The notes below the pieces were generated by a model, which did not search any database, was not told the DNA's origin, and was given only the letters and a program-made list of their open reading frames with translations. A stretch of DNA of 64,000 bases. Origin: Avena insularis. Lineage: Eukaryota; Streptophyta; Magnoliopsida; Poales; Poaceae. A program made the position numbers and the translations under genes. Numbering within the stretch: the first letter of the stretch is position 1; the number at the start of each line of letters is the position of its first letter. The stretch is taken from positions 281,115,533 to 281,179,532 of the forward strand of contig CM042689.1 in NCBI GenBank assembly GCA_023614405.1. Reading direction: 5' to 3'. Below, one piece after another: positions 45,375-56,435 of this stretch.

Positions 45375-46184
45375 ATGCCTAACGTTGTTATCAACACGGC
45401 CGAGGAGTTCAAGGGAACTCGTTTTGGTACTCGTCTCATTGAGCTCACTAGTGTGCTCAACCTTCCACTTCCTAGCATCACGACACTTCAGCTCACCAAG
45501 TTTGCAAGGAAGGACCTATGGGGCTTCAGAGTCACATAGCCAGCACGCCAGGCAGAGCCATCCATGGATGCTATCACTTTCAAGCTAATGCATGATGACA
45601 AGGAGAGAGTCTTAGATGTAGTCATGCAGGAGTTACTTGAACGTCTGGTAGGGAGGCACTCCACCGAGCTTAGAGGTCTCTACTTTCACCCCTTCGGGAG
45701 ACGCAATGAGGAGGGTGAGGCTATAGAGTACGATGATACTACTAGAGAGACGATGGAGCCGATTCGTCTGTACCTTCAGGACCTAGAGGGTCTTATTAGA
45801 CACCTTGATATGGATAGGACCAACGTCATGCTTAGAAATGACGAGCTCCAGGTTCAGCTACGGGAGAAGGACAAGCTCTTCGCGGAGCAAGACGATATCG
45901 TCAAATAGATGGAGGCCAAATTTGAGAACCAGGACAAGAAATTCAAGAGCCAGGAGAAAAGAGTCCAAGACAGGAACAACAAGATTAGGGAGATGAACGA
46001 AGAGTTAGAGGCCAAGGACTTCGATCTTGAGCACCAGCAGGGAGTGATCGAGAGGCTTCGCTCATAGAAGAGGGATCTTAGGGACAAGATTGGGGCCTTG
46101 ACCACTAGTGTTGATGAGTACAAGACCGCCATGGAGAATGCAGGTCTTACCCTTGTTGATGTGGAGGTTGATGCGGAGGAGTAG
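45375..46184 (+). pseudogene. Element C extra ORF 2, coiled-coil protein with three in-frame TAG stops
   Basis: One frame of 269 codons runs from the ATG (MPNVVINTAEEFKGTR) to TAG at 46182-46184. It is interrupted by TAG at 45537, 45906 and 46065, with no frameshift. The N-terminal 60 residues look globular. From about residue 130 on it is a heptad-like coiled coil (LRNDELQVQLREKDKL, NNKIREMNEELEAKD). The three internal stops fall where Gln is plausible, as expected for CAG to TAG changes. Position between the primer site and gag marks it as an accessory ORF of the element. Function unknown. Confidence 0.6.
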
Positions 46185-46399
46185 TGTTAACTACTCGACT
46201 ATCTTTCATCTACCATACTTTGCAATGACCATCCAACATGTGGATGGCTTGCTATGGCATGTTTGCATTTTTCAAAACTTGTTATGTCGTTCAAACCTTA
46301 TGTTATTTTGAGCTTGGTTATTGTGATTGTTTCTATGTGATGTATTGTGCATGTTAAGCATCTATGGGTACCTCATTCTTATCCTTATTAAAACCACAG
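46185..46399 (+). other. Element C spacer before gag
   Basis: Short AT-rich spacer with no ORF of note. Confidence 0.5.
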
Positions 46400-46428
46400 A
46401 TGCCTCCCCGATGTGCCAACCCCAACCA

Positions 46429-46429
<1 letters not shown>

Positions 46430-46464
<35 letters not shown>

Positions 46465-46465
46465 C
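46430..46465 (+). repeat. CAA microsatellite in gag, first run
   Basis: About twelve CAA units coding poly-Asn in the gag frame. Confidence 0.9.
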
Positions 46466-46550
46466 GTCACTCCCGAGATGCAGCAGTTGATGACAGCACA
46501 AGCTCAACTGATGCAGATGATGACACGGTTCATGAAGAACCAGAACCAGA

Positions 46551-46595
46551 ATAACAACAACAACAACAATAACAACAACAACAATAACAACAATT
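46551..46595 (+). repeat. CAA/AAT microsatellite in gag, second run
   Basis: CAA units with AAT interruptions coding a second poly-Asn run, ending at the TAG stop. Confidence 0.9.
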
Positions 46596-47540
46596 AGAAT
46601 AATCCTCCAGGATTTGACATGCTCACCATATTTCTGAGACTAAGGCCTGCAAAGTTTTCGGGGACAACTGAGCCAGTGATAGCCAATGACGGGTTACGTT
46701 TAGTGAACAAGGACTTAGTGACTGTTGGCTGCACCAACGAGGAGAAGGTCAGGTTCGCAGCACATATGCTTGAAGGGCCAGCAGCAACATGGTGGGATAA
46801 CTTCCAGATCACCACTCCTCTTGAGGATGTGACATGGGCTATCTTTGAGGATGGATTTCGTACAGGTCACATCTCATCCGGAGTGATGAATTTAAGAAGA
46901 AGGAGTTCCACAATCTGAAGCAGCGTCGCCGTAGTGTGGCTGAGTACATTGAGGAATTCAACAATCTGCCGTGCTATGCACCTGATGAAGTTGATATAGA
47001 TGCAAAGAGGAAGGAGAAATTCCTCGAAGGACTTAATGATGAGTTGAACCTGCAGTTGTCTATTGCCTGTGTTCCAACCTATCAATCACTTTGTGACAAG
47101 GCTACCATCTTGGAAAACAGGATGAAACAGGTTGAGAGCAGAAAGAGGAAGCATAGCTTTGACAAGCACAGCTCGGGATCATCTCACAAGCGTTCCCATC
47201 ATCATGATAGTGAGAGTTCTGGATCCCACAAACATGGAAAGTACAACAACAACCACAACCACAACCTTCATCATGACAACAAGCATCATCGTAGTCATGA
47301 TAATGACAAGTACAAGAACCACAAGAGTGGGCACAAGAGCCACCACAGTGGAGGTGGAAGTGGAAGTCAGCCCTTAAAGAAAGATCTCAGTCAGGTTGAA
47401 TGCTTCAAGTGTAAGAGGATGGGACACTATGCTAATGAGTGTCTAGAAAAGAAAGTTGAAGGTGCCAACAAGCCCAATCCCTTCCAAAAGGTACAAGTGA
47501 ACCACATCAATGTGGAAGAAATATATGAGGAATCTGATGT

Positions 47541-48579
47541 TGTGGCTGGTAAGTTCAAACTCAATTCTATTCCAGCACTTGTTCTTTTCGATACTGGCAC
47601 ATCGCATTCATTCATATCAAGAGCATTTGTTGATAAAAATGGATTTCCAACTGAAAATATTGGGTGTCCTATAAAAGTAAGTTCTCCCGGTGGAGATATG
47701 ATAGTAAGTCTTGGATGTCGTGATCTAGTAATAGAATTTGGAAAGCATAAGTTTCCGGTCAGTCTGATAATCCTAGATTCCCAAGGATTGGATGTTATTT
47801 TGGGAATGGATTGGATGACCAAGTATGAAGGAGTACTAGATTGTGCCAATCGTACTGTCACACTCACAACCCTGGATAATAAAAGGATTAGATTCAAGTC
47901 TAACTTTGAATCAAAAGGGAGTAAGATAAATTCTCTTAAGGGGGTTAGCATAGACAGTGTGCTAATTGTGAGAGAATATCCGGATGTGTTTCTGGAGGAA
48001 TTGCCGGGAAAGCCACCAGATAGGGATGTTGAGTTTCTGATTGACTTGCTGCCAGGATTAGGACCAATAGCAAAGAGACCCTACAAGATGTCAGTTGATG
48101 AGTTGAAAGAACTCAAGAAACAACTTGGGGAACAGTTGCAGAAAGGATTTATTCAACCAAGTTCTTCATCTTGGGGTGCACCATTTTTGTTTGTTGAAAA
48201 GAAAGATAGAAGTCAAAGGTTATGCACAGATTACCGTTCACTAAATGAAGTAACTATCAAGAACAAATACCCTTTGCCAAGAATCAATGATTTGTTTGAT
48301 CAGTTAGAAGGAGCCTGTGTGTTCTCAAAGATTGATCTTCGATCAGGCTACTTTCAGCTAAAGATAAGGGAACAAGACATACCTAAGACTTCTTTCACCA
48401 CTAGGTATGGATTGTATGAGTACACCATAATGCCATTTGGTTTGACCAATGCACCAACCTATTTCATGAATATGATTAACAAGGTGTTCATGGAATTTCT
48501 TGACAAATTTGTTGTCATTTTCATCGATGACATTTTGGTCTATTCCAAGAGTAATGAAGAGCATGAAGAACATTTGTGA
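47541..48579 (+). pseudogene. pol: Element C protease and reverse transcriptase
   Basis: In frame with the knuckle. Aspartic protease active site [10 protein letters not shown] (DTG at 47590-47598) is followed by VILGMDWM. Reverse transcriptase follows: [11 protein letters not shown] linker, [51 protein letters not shown], and the catalytic FIDD at 48520-48531 (gypsy form of YxDD). The frame then ends at TGA (48577-48579), probably from an Arg CGA codon, since RT sequence continues in the same frame. Catalytic residues are present, so damage is limited to stops and shifts. Confidence 0.88.
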
Positions 48580-49403
48580 TTGATACTTGAGAATCTTAGG
48601 GAGCATAAGCTATATGCAAAAATTCAGCAAGTGTGAATTCTGGCTGAATGAAGTCGGATTTCTTGGACATATTGTGTCAGGAGATGGTGTAGCAGTTGAT
48701 CCCGCAAAAGTGTCATCTGTAACTGAATGGGAATCTCCTAAGTCAGTGAAAGAAGTTTGTAGTTTCCTTGGCTTGGCAGGATACTATAGAAGATTCATTG
48801 AGAATTTCTCAAAGGTAGCTAAGCCAATGACGGAGTTACTTAAGAAAGACAAGAAATTTTGATTGGACTGAAGGATGTGAACTCAGTTTCCAAGAGTTTA
48901 AGAAGAGACTAGTGACAACAGCAGCCTTATGTCTGCCAGATTTGGAGAAGGATTTCCAAGTTTATGGTGATGCATCTCACCAAGGATTAGGTGCAGTTTT
49001 GATGCAAGAAGGGAAAGTTGTGGCTTATGCCTCCAGACAACTCAAAACTCATGAAGTGAATTATCCTACTCATGATTTAGAGTTAGCCTATGTTGTCCAT
49101 GCACTCAAAACATGGAGACATTATCTTTTTGGAAAGCATTGCGAAGTGTTCACAGATCACAAAAGTTTGAAGTATATCTTCACTCAGAAGGAAATCAACA
49201 TGAGACAAAGAAGATGGTTAGAACTCATCAAGTATTATGACTTGAGTTTGCAATACCACCTCGGTAAAGCAAATGTTGTAGCGGATGCATTAAGCCGTAA
49301 GGTTTATGTGAATGGCTTTACTAAGGGAGAATTGCCAGATGATCTGTGCGCCCAATTCAAAGATCTCAGATTGGATATAGTGCCTGAAGGACATCTCATG
49401 TAA
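48580..49403 (+). pseudogene. pol: Element C RT thumb and RNase H
   Basis: Continues with KCEFWLNEVGFLGHIVS (RT) and FLGLAGYYRRFIENFS. A frameshift near 48860 follows, then RNase [16 protein letters not shown] (first Asp), [16 protein letters not shown] (Glu), [11 protein letters not shown] (Asp) and the end [11 protein letters not shown] (Asp). Stop TAA at 49401 breaks the link to integrase. The catalytic acidic residues are retained. Confidence 0.85.
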
Positions 49404-50341
49404 TTGGATGTTCAACCCACATTGTTGGACAGGATAAAGGAAGCCCAAAAGTTGGACAAGGAAATTGAAGATATTAAGGAAAAAATTAGCAAAGGGAATG
49501 CCAAAGGATTCCATGAAGACGAACAGGGTACTTTATGGTATGGAAAACGTATCTGCATTCCGCAAGATCCAGAGCTTCAGAAGCTGATTTTACAAGAAGC
49601 ACACAACTCACCATATTACATTCATCCGGGCAACACCAAAATGTACATGGATGTGAAGGAAAGATTTTGGTGGAATAATCTCAAGAAGGACATCGCCAAA
49701 CATATTGCTTTGTGTGATGTATGTAGTAGAGTGAAAGCGGAACATCAGAAACCAACACTATTGTTACAACCACTACCTATTCCTGATTGGAAGTGGGACA
49801 AGATTGGCATGGATTTCATTACCGGACTGCCAAGGACTACATCAAGATATGATTCTATTTGGGTCGTGGTAGATCGCCTAACTAAAGTGGCACATTTCAT
49901 ACCAGTGAAGACAACCTATACAAGTGCTAAGTTAGCCAAGATTTATATGAATAGGATTGTGTGTCTGCATGGAGTACCCAAGAGTATTGTGTCTGATAGA
50001 GGAACTCAATTCACTTCCCATTTTTGGAGGCAACTGCATGAGTCATTGGGAACGAGATTGGAATTCAGCACTGCGTTTCATCCCAGACTGATGGTCAGAC
50101 AGAAAGGACCAACTAGATTCTAGAGGATATGTTGAGGGCATGTGCCCTAGATTATGGTGCTAGTTGGGATGAAAGTTTGCCTTACGCATAATTCTCTTAC
50201 AACAACAGCTATCAAGCCAGTATTGAGATGGCACCGTTTGAATTCATCTATGGAAGAAAGTGTACTACACCATTGTTATGGAGTGGTGTTGGAGAAAGAA
50301 ATTTGTTCGGGCAGAACTAATCAAGGAAGCTGAAGAGAAAG
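49404..50341 (+). pseudogene. pol: Element C integrase, N-terminal and core parts
   Basis: HHCC zinc region: H in LQEAHNSPYYIHPG and C..C in ALCDVCSRVK. The core has Asp in KIGMDFITGLP and in SIVSDRGTQFTSHFW. A one-base change near 50085 disrupts the FHPQTDGQ-type motif, and sequence with the third acidic residue (TRILEDMLRAC) reads in another frame. A TAA near 50188 and a shift near 50300 follow. Coding is then cut by element B at 50342. It would insert element cDNA into the genome. Confidence 0.85.
50337..50341 (+). repeat. Target site duplication GAAAG, left of element B
   Basis: GAAAG directly precedes the LTR start TGTCACATCCC. Its partner is at 60832-60836. Confidence 0.93.
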
Positions 50342-53300
50342 TGTCACATCCCAAAATTTTCCAAATTTTGTAATGTGAAAAATAAATAAACAAAATAAAT
50401 AATTGTTGGAATCTAGGGTGAAAAGAAACTTTTGATTTCCAAATGGAAACTTAAAATCCCATTTGAACAAACTTTGATTAATGTTTGAATCCAACTAAAT
50501 TCAAATCAAGTGAAATGCATTCTTCATAATTGCATCTGGAAATTTAAACACTTGAGAAATAAACCAAAACCCTAAAACCCTAATGGAATAAAATCATTTC
50601 CAAGATATCTCTAGGACCATGGTTTTGATCCATATAAAATTTTTTCAACAAACATTTATAAATGATCAAGAATGACAAATAAAAATATTATAAAACCATA
50701 GAAATTGATTTCATTCAATTTGGAACCATAGATAAAATCTTATGAAATTAATAAGATAAGGGAATAGAATTTCCAAAGCTAATAAAGCACATATCTAGAA
50801 ATCCATACCAAATGGTGAGCAAATAATCCTAAAGATATTTAAAAGGATAAACAAATATTAAATAAGATTTTACAAATTGGAATCACCAAGTTTGGATCTA
50901 TAAAAAAAAAGATATGGATTTTATAAGATAAAGATAGAAATATTAAATGAGGAATATTTAAAGGCCAAATTAAATTTTGACCTAATACATAAGCAAATGG
51001 CATAAATATAATCCAAATCCAAATAAAATAATGGATAAAGAATTTTCAAATTAAATAAAATGGCATTAACCAAATTCCATTTCCATTTGAATAAAGACAA
51101 AATCCCTATTAGAAATGATTAATTAAATCATGTGAAAATAATATTTGGAATTTACCCAAGTGGAATAAAAGTTGTTTAATTAACTTAAATAAGATCAAAT
51201 AAATATTCCAAATAAAATTTATGGAATTAAAACTATATTTAATTTCATTGGAATAAAGACAAATACCCAATTTTAAATGATTAATAAATCATATTAAAAA
51301 CATTCCAAATAATTCAAGGTGAATTATTTGACACCCAAATAAACAAATAAAACCTACTGAAAATATTTGGAAAGATTTAGATTTCAAATGGAGTTTGAAA
51401 AACATTATTAAATCTTATTTGAATTAATACAAGGGCCTATTTTAATTAATTAATTATCCCTAAAAAGAATAAATATATTATTCTAAATTTGATTTTAGAA
51501 TATATTATTAATCAGTATTAAAATCTACTCAAAGTTTGGTTGAAGTTTGAATTCAAATAGATGTTTGAAAAGATTAAACAAAATCAAAACAGAATAATAG
51601 AAATGGAAAAGAAAAATGATCAGAACAAGAAAAGTGAAACGGACCCCAGCCCAGCTAGCAGGCCCAACTAGCCCAGCAGCCCACTCCCACTCCCTCCCCC
51701 GAAACTTTTTCTTTTACTCGGCAACGAATCCACTCGGTCACTGACTGCCTGGACCCACTCCTCCTCTCTCTCGCTCGCTGACGTCAGGTCCCACTGCCAC
51801 CCCATCGTCGTCCTCACCCGCCGCTGACCACGCCCGGCCGTTCTGTCGCCGTTTCTTCGAGTAAATATGCAGTAACGACGCCATTAAACAGCCGTGCGAT
51901 CACGCTTACATAAGCGCCTGCTCTCTCTCTCTCTCCCTTTTCCCTCACTCGTCGCACCTCCTCCGCCCCAGGGCTGCCCAAATTTCTCTCGACAACCTCC
52001 ACTGCTCCGGCGAGTTTCTCTATCGATTACGGCCACCACCATCAGCCTCACTACCTCTAGATCACACGATCTTGCTCACCATCATCTCCTGCACCTGCCA
52101 GTGTCTTCCCCTCGCTCGTGCGTGCCCCCTATCATCGGCAACTACTTCGACCGAACGCGCCACCATCTGCCATTTACTCCGGCGACCCTTTCCTGTAAGT
52201 ACAGTCCACCCCTTGCCCTCCTTTTGATGCTCACTTGTCTACAACACGGTACGAAGCTAACAGCAACCTCTGTTTCCTCTCTCATGCTCCGTAGCATCGC
52301 CCTCGACGACGACTGACCGCACCCGACGCCAGGCACCCTCCGGCGAGCAATTACGGTCAACCCCGTGCGCCCCTTGACAAACAGCAAACACGTTGAGCAT
52401 CAGCAGCAAGCTACGAACCCGGTGAGCCCCCTCTCTCTCTTCATCGCATCCTGCATCATTGGCAACCTCGCTGCCAGAGCGTCGCCGCCGCGCGCCACCG
52501 TCGAGCGCCGCCAGTTAGTGGCTGGTGTGCTGTGAACCGTAGGATGGTGATCCAGTGGATATGATAGATCCACTTAAGCGAAGAGGTATGCTGACCTGTG
52601 CCACACGATTTGCACTAGATCCTACGGCCTGCATCGCTTGATCCGCGCGAAACGTTTTCAACCAATCAGAATAGGACGCGTGGCCAGACTGTTTTACAAA
52701 AACCAGAAAATGTTATATTAGTTACTCAAACTTGCAAAATTCATAACTTTCAAACCACACGTCCCAATTTTGCAACTTTTATATCAATGGAATCAACAAG
52801 ACAAACCCTACCCAACCATGCACTTTGTTTAATGAATTGCTTCTGGAAAAATGGTTGTTTTTGCAGAAACTTGTGTAGGCATGTTTTGAATATAAAATTC
52901 ATTCTAAAATTATTTTTGAGATAAAACCTTTTACAAATGGATTGTTTTGAACCTACTGACCATATAAACCAACTTGTGGTTTAAAAAACATATTTTGTAA
53001 GGCAAAATAATAAATCTTTGATTCAAAGCATTTCTAGTCAAATAAAAATATTGTTTATATGTTAAAAATACTTTTTGGAGAAAAATCTTTGGGAAATGAT
53101 TTGGATTAAACTCTCTGACCCGAAACACCATGTTTTAGAATTAAAAATGTATTTCGATGAACCCTATAGATTATTACTTTGCTAAAGGCATTTTCAACCA
53201 CATAAAATATTGATTTGGTTTAAAAATGATTTATAAGTAAAATCTTTATAAAATGGTTTTGCCACTTTTATAAAATGACCAATAGGTGTTTTAGAATGTT

Positions 53301-54736
53301 TATAACCTATTATAAACCACTTTTCCAAATAAAACAATCTTTGGCATGCTTGCATGCATTGCTTTGTTTCTAGTATTTTATGTGATGTTGCTTGAATGGT
53401 AGATTGAATATTTGCTTGCTTGATTGAATTGTAGTGGAATTTGAAGAGTGTGAATATTGCAAGATCAAGGAGTGAACTTATATTCTCTACCAAAAAGACA
53501 AGTGATGCTTCATACTTTTGTCCCATTATTTTCATTATGCATTAGTGATGTTTCTAAGTAGGACTCGCATGGAATTTTTTCTAAGTATAAACTATGCCAT
53601 GGGAAATCCTAGTAGATGAAACGTTAGTAGAAATTTCCTAAGTTAAGATTCCTACTACTATCATGCTTATATTAGCTAGTAGAAAACAAGGGTGGAATAT
53701 ATTCATACTATGGAATATTTCTAAGTCAAGGACTTGTGTTTTGTTTAATAAAACAACTAAGTGAATGAATCACCTGGGTGGAATGGAAGGAATGTTTGTG
53801 TTGAGTGGTACACAAGGCCCATTTATATGGTTTACCTTGTGTATCTCACTTGTGGATGGCCACCCAGGAACAAAGATATTTGAGATGTCAAATGTTGAGA
53901 AGCTTCAAGTGCAGCCACTTGGCATTATGGGCTCTGCCTGGATCATATAGGTTGCAATAACTTAGCCAAATGGATAGTTGGCGGTAGGGGATTGATAGGT
54001 TGGAGCGCGTCCATTCTGGTCTAAGGGAAGACTTCTGAAATATCTTGTCTTGGTGAAACCAAGTCTTGTGGGGAAAGTGCACCACCTCTGCAGAGTGTAA
54101 AATCTAAGTACTTAGCCATGTCCCTAGCAAAGGACAATTTGAGCATCAAGACATGGAAGCTATCAACAATCTCCTCATCCCAAGTTCTAAGTTAAAAATG
54201 TTGTGGTTGAACAAGGGTTGAAGGTTCACCAATTTCTATTAGTGGTTCCTTGGCTGATTTTTATCAAGCAAAAACTTAGTGTTTACAAATGATAAGGAAA
54301 TCTATTTTGAGCAAAGCAAGCCTAAGCTCCACTTAGACAAATGCATATAGGTGATACACTCCACTATACTATCATAGTATCACTTGCCAATACAATTCAA
54401 ATGTATTGACCCTTGTGGCTGTAACTTATTATGTTGTAGGTTTGTTTGGTGTTAGTGAAGTTTATTGATTAGGATTAAAAGTCTACAACCAACATGACTG
54501 CCTGTGGCATTTTGAAGATGAAGGACTCCATACTATAGTTATTTCTGCTGCATTGTAATGAGATAGCCAAATGAGCTATGTAAAATGTAATGAATTATTT
54601 TATTCCTGGTTATAAAGTTGTATTATGACCTTTGTTTCTTGATATTACATCTCAACTGTGGATGCTAGCTATTGATCCAGGGACTAGCATTGTAAACACA
54701 GGGATCTCTACCTTATTAAAGGTTGGGACCTCTACA
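50342..54736 (+). repeat. Element B 5' LTR
   Basis: Starts TGTCACATCCC and ends CTCTACA. About 1.3 kb of AT-rich DNA precedes a GC-rich block, then AT-rich DNA to the end. No coding content seen. Confidence 0.93.
51640..52545 (+). promoter_or_regulatory. GC-rich block in element B 5' LTR, possible promoter and spliced leader
   Basis: A sharp change from AT-rich to GC-rich, with a CT repeat at 51920-51936 and a consensus donor CTGTAAGT (GT at 52195). The same features sit in the 3' LTR. A promoter and a leader intron are inferred, with no direct proof. Confidence 0.4.
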
Positions 54737-54738
54737 GA

Positions 54739-54751
54739 TGGTATCAGAGCA
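54739..54751 (+). other. Element B primer binding site
   Basis: TGGTATCAGAGCA, the same 13-mer as in element C, two bases after the LTR. Confidence 0.92.
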
Positions 54752-55382
54752 CTGTGTTGCCTGTAGGATTGTAACCCTAGGATTGGACAAAACCCCTTAG
54801 AAAAATAGGAGTTGTATTTTTCCAAAAACTTATTTACAAACAATCTTGTAAACTGTTTCCTCAACCTTTTGGTTTTAACTCTACATTTCTTCTATTTCAA
54901 CTTAATGGATAAAGCCTCCACCATGAGAAAATACTTCAACATGAGCAAAGGACTTCACCAACTCAAGTGATTTCAACAAGGACTACAACTTGGATATCAC
55001 TAAGGACTACAAGTGGGACAAGAAATGTTACTCAAGAATGGAAGACTAAGGAAACACAACTTAGAAGGAACCATCATCACCTTTGAAGTTTTGTGACCAA
55101 GGATACAAGGATCTTGTTCATGAAGAAGCAACCAAGAAGGATGGAATGATCTCAAGTGAACCATATAGTTGGACCACCATATTAAGTTTAGTTCAAACCC
55201 ACCAACTTATGTGGTGTAGCAAAAATATTTTGTTGCCTAAAAATGTGCTTGAAACTTGTTGTTTGAGTGGAAGGATTGTTTGTGATTGTTTGTACATTGC
55301 TTGTGTGAATTGTGATGTGTGCGATTAGAATTATTTCCTTAGAAATGTTTTACCTATTCTAATCCCAATCCAACCCAAACAG
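54752..55382 (+). other. Element B leader
   Basis: No convincing ORF. Sequence at about 55165-55260 resembles element C's inter-ORF spacer, so this is a shrunken form of C's leader. Confidence 0.55.
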
Positions 55383-56327
55383 ATGACTACTCCAAGAAAC
55401 TCCAACATCAAGTATGGTGACAACAACAACCAAGAGATCAATATGAGAGAACTCATAGTAACCCAAACCTAGTTGAACCAAGTGACAACTCAGTTTTTAG
55501 CCAACAACAATGAGTTAGACCCAACCATGCAAAGGTTTTTGGAAACCCAAACTCAATTGATGCAAAGGGTGACAAATCAAATGATCAACATGGGAGACAA
55601 CCCTTCCCAAGGAGTTAGTGATAACAAGGATGTCAAGGATGATATTCTAGAAGGAACCCAAGCTTGTAATATTTTTGGAGACAAGGATCACACTTCCCAA
55701 GAGCATGAAGGTCAATGCCCAAATTGTGAAGAGAAACATCCAACTAATCAATGCCCCACATCTCAAGCTACTTGTTTCCTATGTGAAGGAAATAATCATG
55801 TCCCTATCCAATGCCCCATCTATTCCATAGTTCAACAAAGGAAACAAGGTGGAGTGCATCAACAGTTTGTAAACCATCATGAAGGAACAACTTCTACCAA
55901 GAAGGATGAAGGCAAAGTCAAAACCATGCATCATAAGGCCAAATCCAAAGTGTCCACAAAGTGTTGCTACTCTTGTGAAGAAGAAGGTCATATCTCTAGT
56001 AAATACCCCAAGAAGAGAGAAAGATTTCCCACCTTTGTGGTGAAATATGAAGAGCATGAACTAGAAGAACTCCTAGCTTTGGAGAGACCCCAAAAGAATA
56101 AGAAGGACATAAGCCAGTTGCAATGTTACAATTGCAAAGAAATGGGACACTATGCCAGTGATTGCCTAGAAAAGAAGAAGAACCAAGGAAATACACAAGA
56201 GGAATTGATACCAAAGAAGAAGAAGGATAATAGCCAAGTGATGTGTTTCAAATGCAAAGAGCTAGGCCATTATGCAGACAAGTGTCCAGAGAAACCTCAT
56301 CAAGATCCCAAGCAAGCCAAGAAGTAA
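55383..56327 (+). pseudogene. Element B Gag-like protein with six zinc knuckles
   Basis: The likely start is the ATG at 55383 (MTTPRNSNIKYGDNNN). A TAG at 55470 interrupts it, and 284 more codons stay open to the TAA. The N-terminal region has a Gln/Met-rich helix (TQTQLMQRVTNQM) like element C Gag. With no capsid domain in between, six knuckle-like units follow: a degenerate CNIFGDKDH, CPNCEEKHPTNQC, CFLCEGNNHVPIQC, CYSCEEEGHISSKY (last Cys now Tyr), CYNCKEMGHYASDC and CFKCKELGHYADKC. Basic linkers (KKKK) separate the later ones. Units 2 and 3 and their spacing match element A's protein. RNA binding or packaging is likely. It could be translated from an internal start or by stop read-through, or be dead. 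Confidence 0.75.
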
Positions 56328-56399
56328 TCTAGTTGGAAATTTTTTAAGGGTGGTAGTACCCTAGTTGCTTTGAGCCAACTTGTAACCCTATCTTTCCCA

Positions 56400-56416
56400 A
56401 ATCTCGGGACGAGATT
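56400..56416 (+). promoter_or_regulatory. Conserved hairpin before the polypurine tract, element B
   Basis: AATCTCGGGACGAGATT is identical to 3158-3174 in element A, and lies six bases before the PPT. No ORF covers it here. Confidence 0.75.
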
Positions 56417-56422
56417 TATTTT

Positions 56423-56433
56423 AAGGGTGGTAG
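56423..56433 (+). other. Element B polypurine tract
   Basis: aagggtggtag, just before the 3' LTR start. It is less purine-pure than in element A. Confidence 0.75.
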
Positions 56434-56435
56434 CC

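Larger units (their letters stand above)
46400..47540 (+). pseudogene. gag: Element C Gag
   Basis: Starts ATG (MPPRCANPNQ), then poly-Asn coded by CAA/AAC repeats, a Gln/Met-rich stretch, and a second poly-Asn run. A TAG follows at 46595. The retrotransposon capsid domain comes next (LRPAKFSGTTEP, AATWWDNFQ, W..FEDGFRT), with a one-base loss near 46895 shifting the frame. Then [15 protein letters not shown], a His/Lys/Ser-rich basic region, and one zinc knuckle [14 protein letters not shown] (47401-47442). Gag would form the particle and bind RNA. The N-terminal Met/Gln stretch (MQQLMTAQAQLMQ) resembles that of element B's protein (TQTQLMQRVTNQM). Gag continues directly into protease. Confidence 0.82.

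Noticed and set aside
53765..54085. Short ORFs on both strands at about 53800-54080, 59860-60180 and 43590-43990.
   Set aside because: They are homologous LTR segments of elements B and C. Frames are not conserved between copies, so they are not coding.
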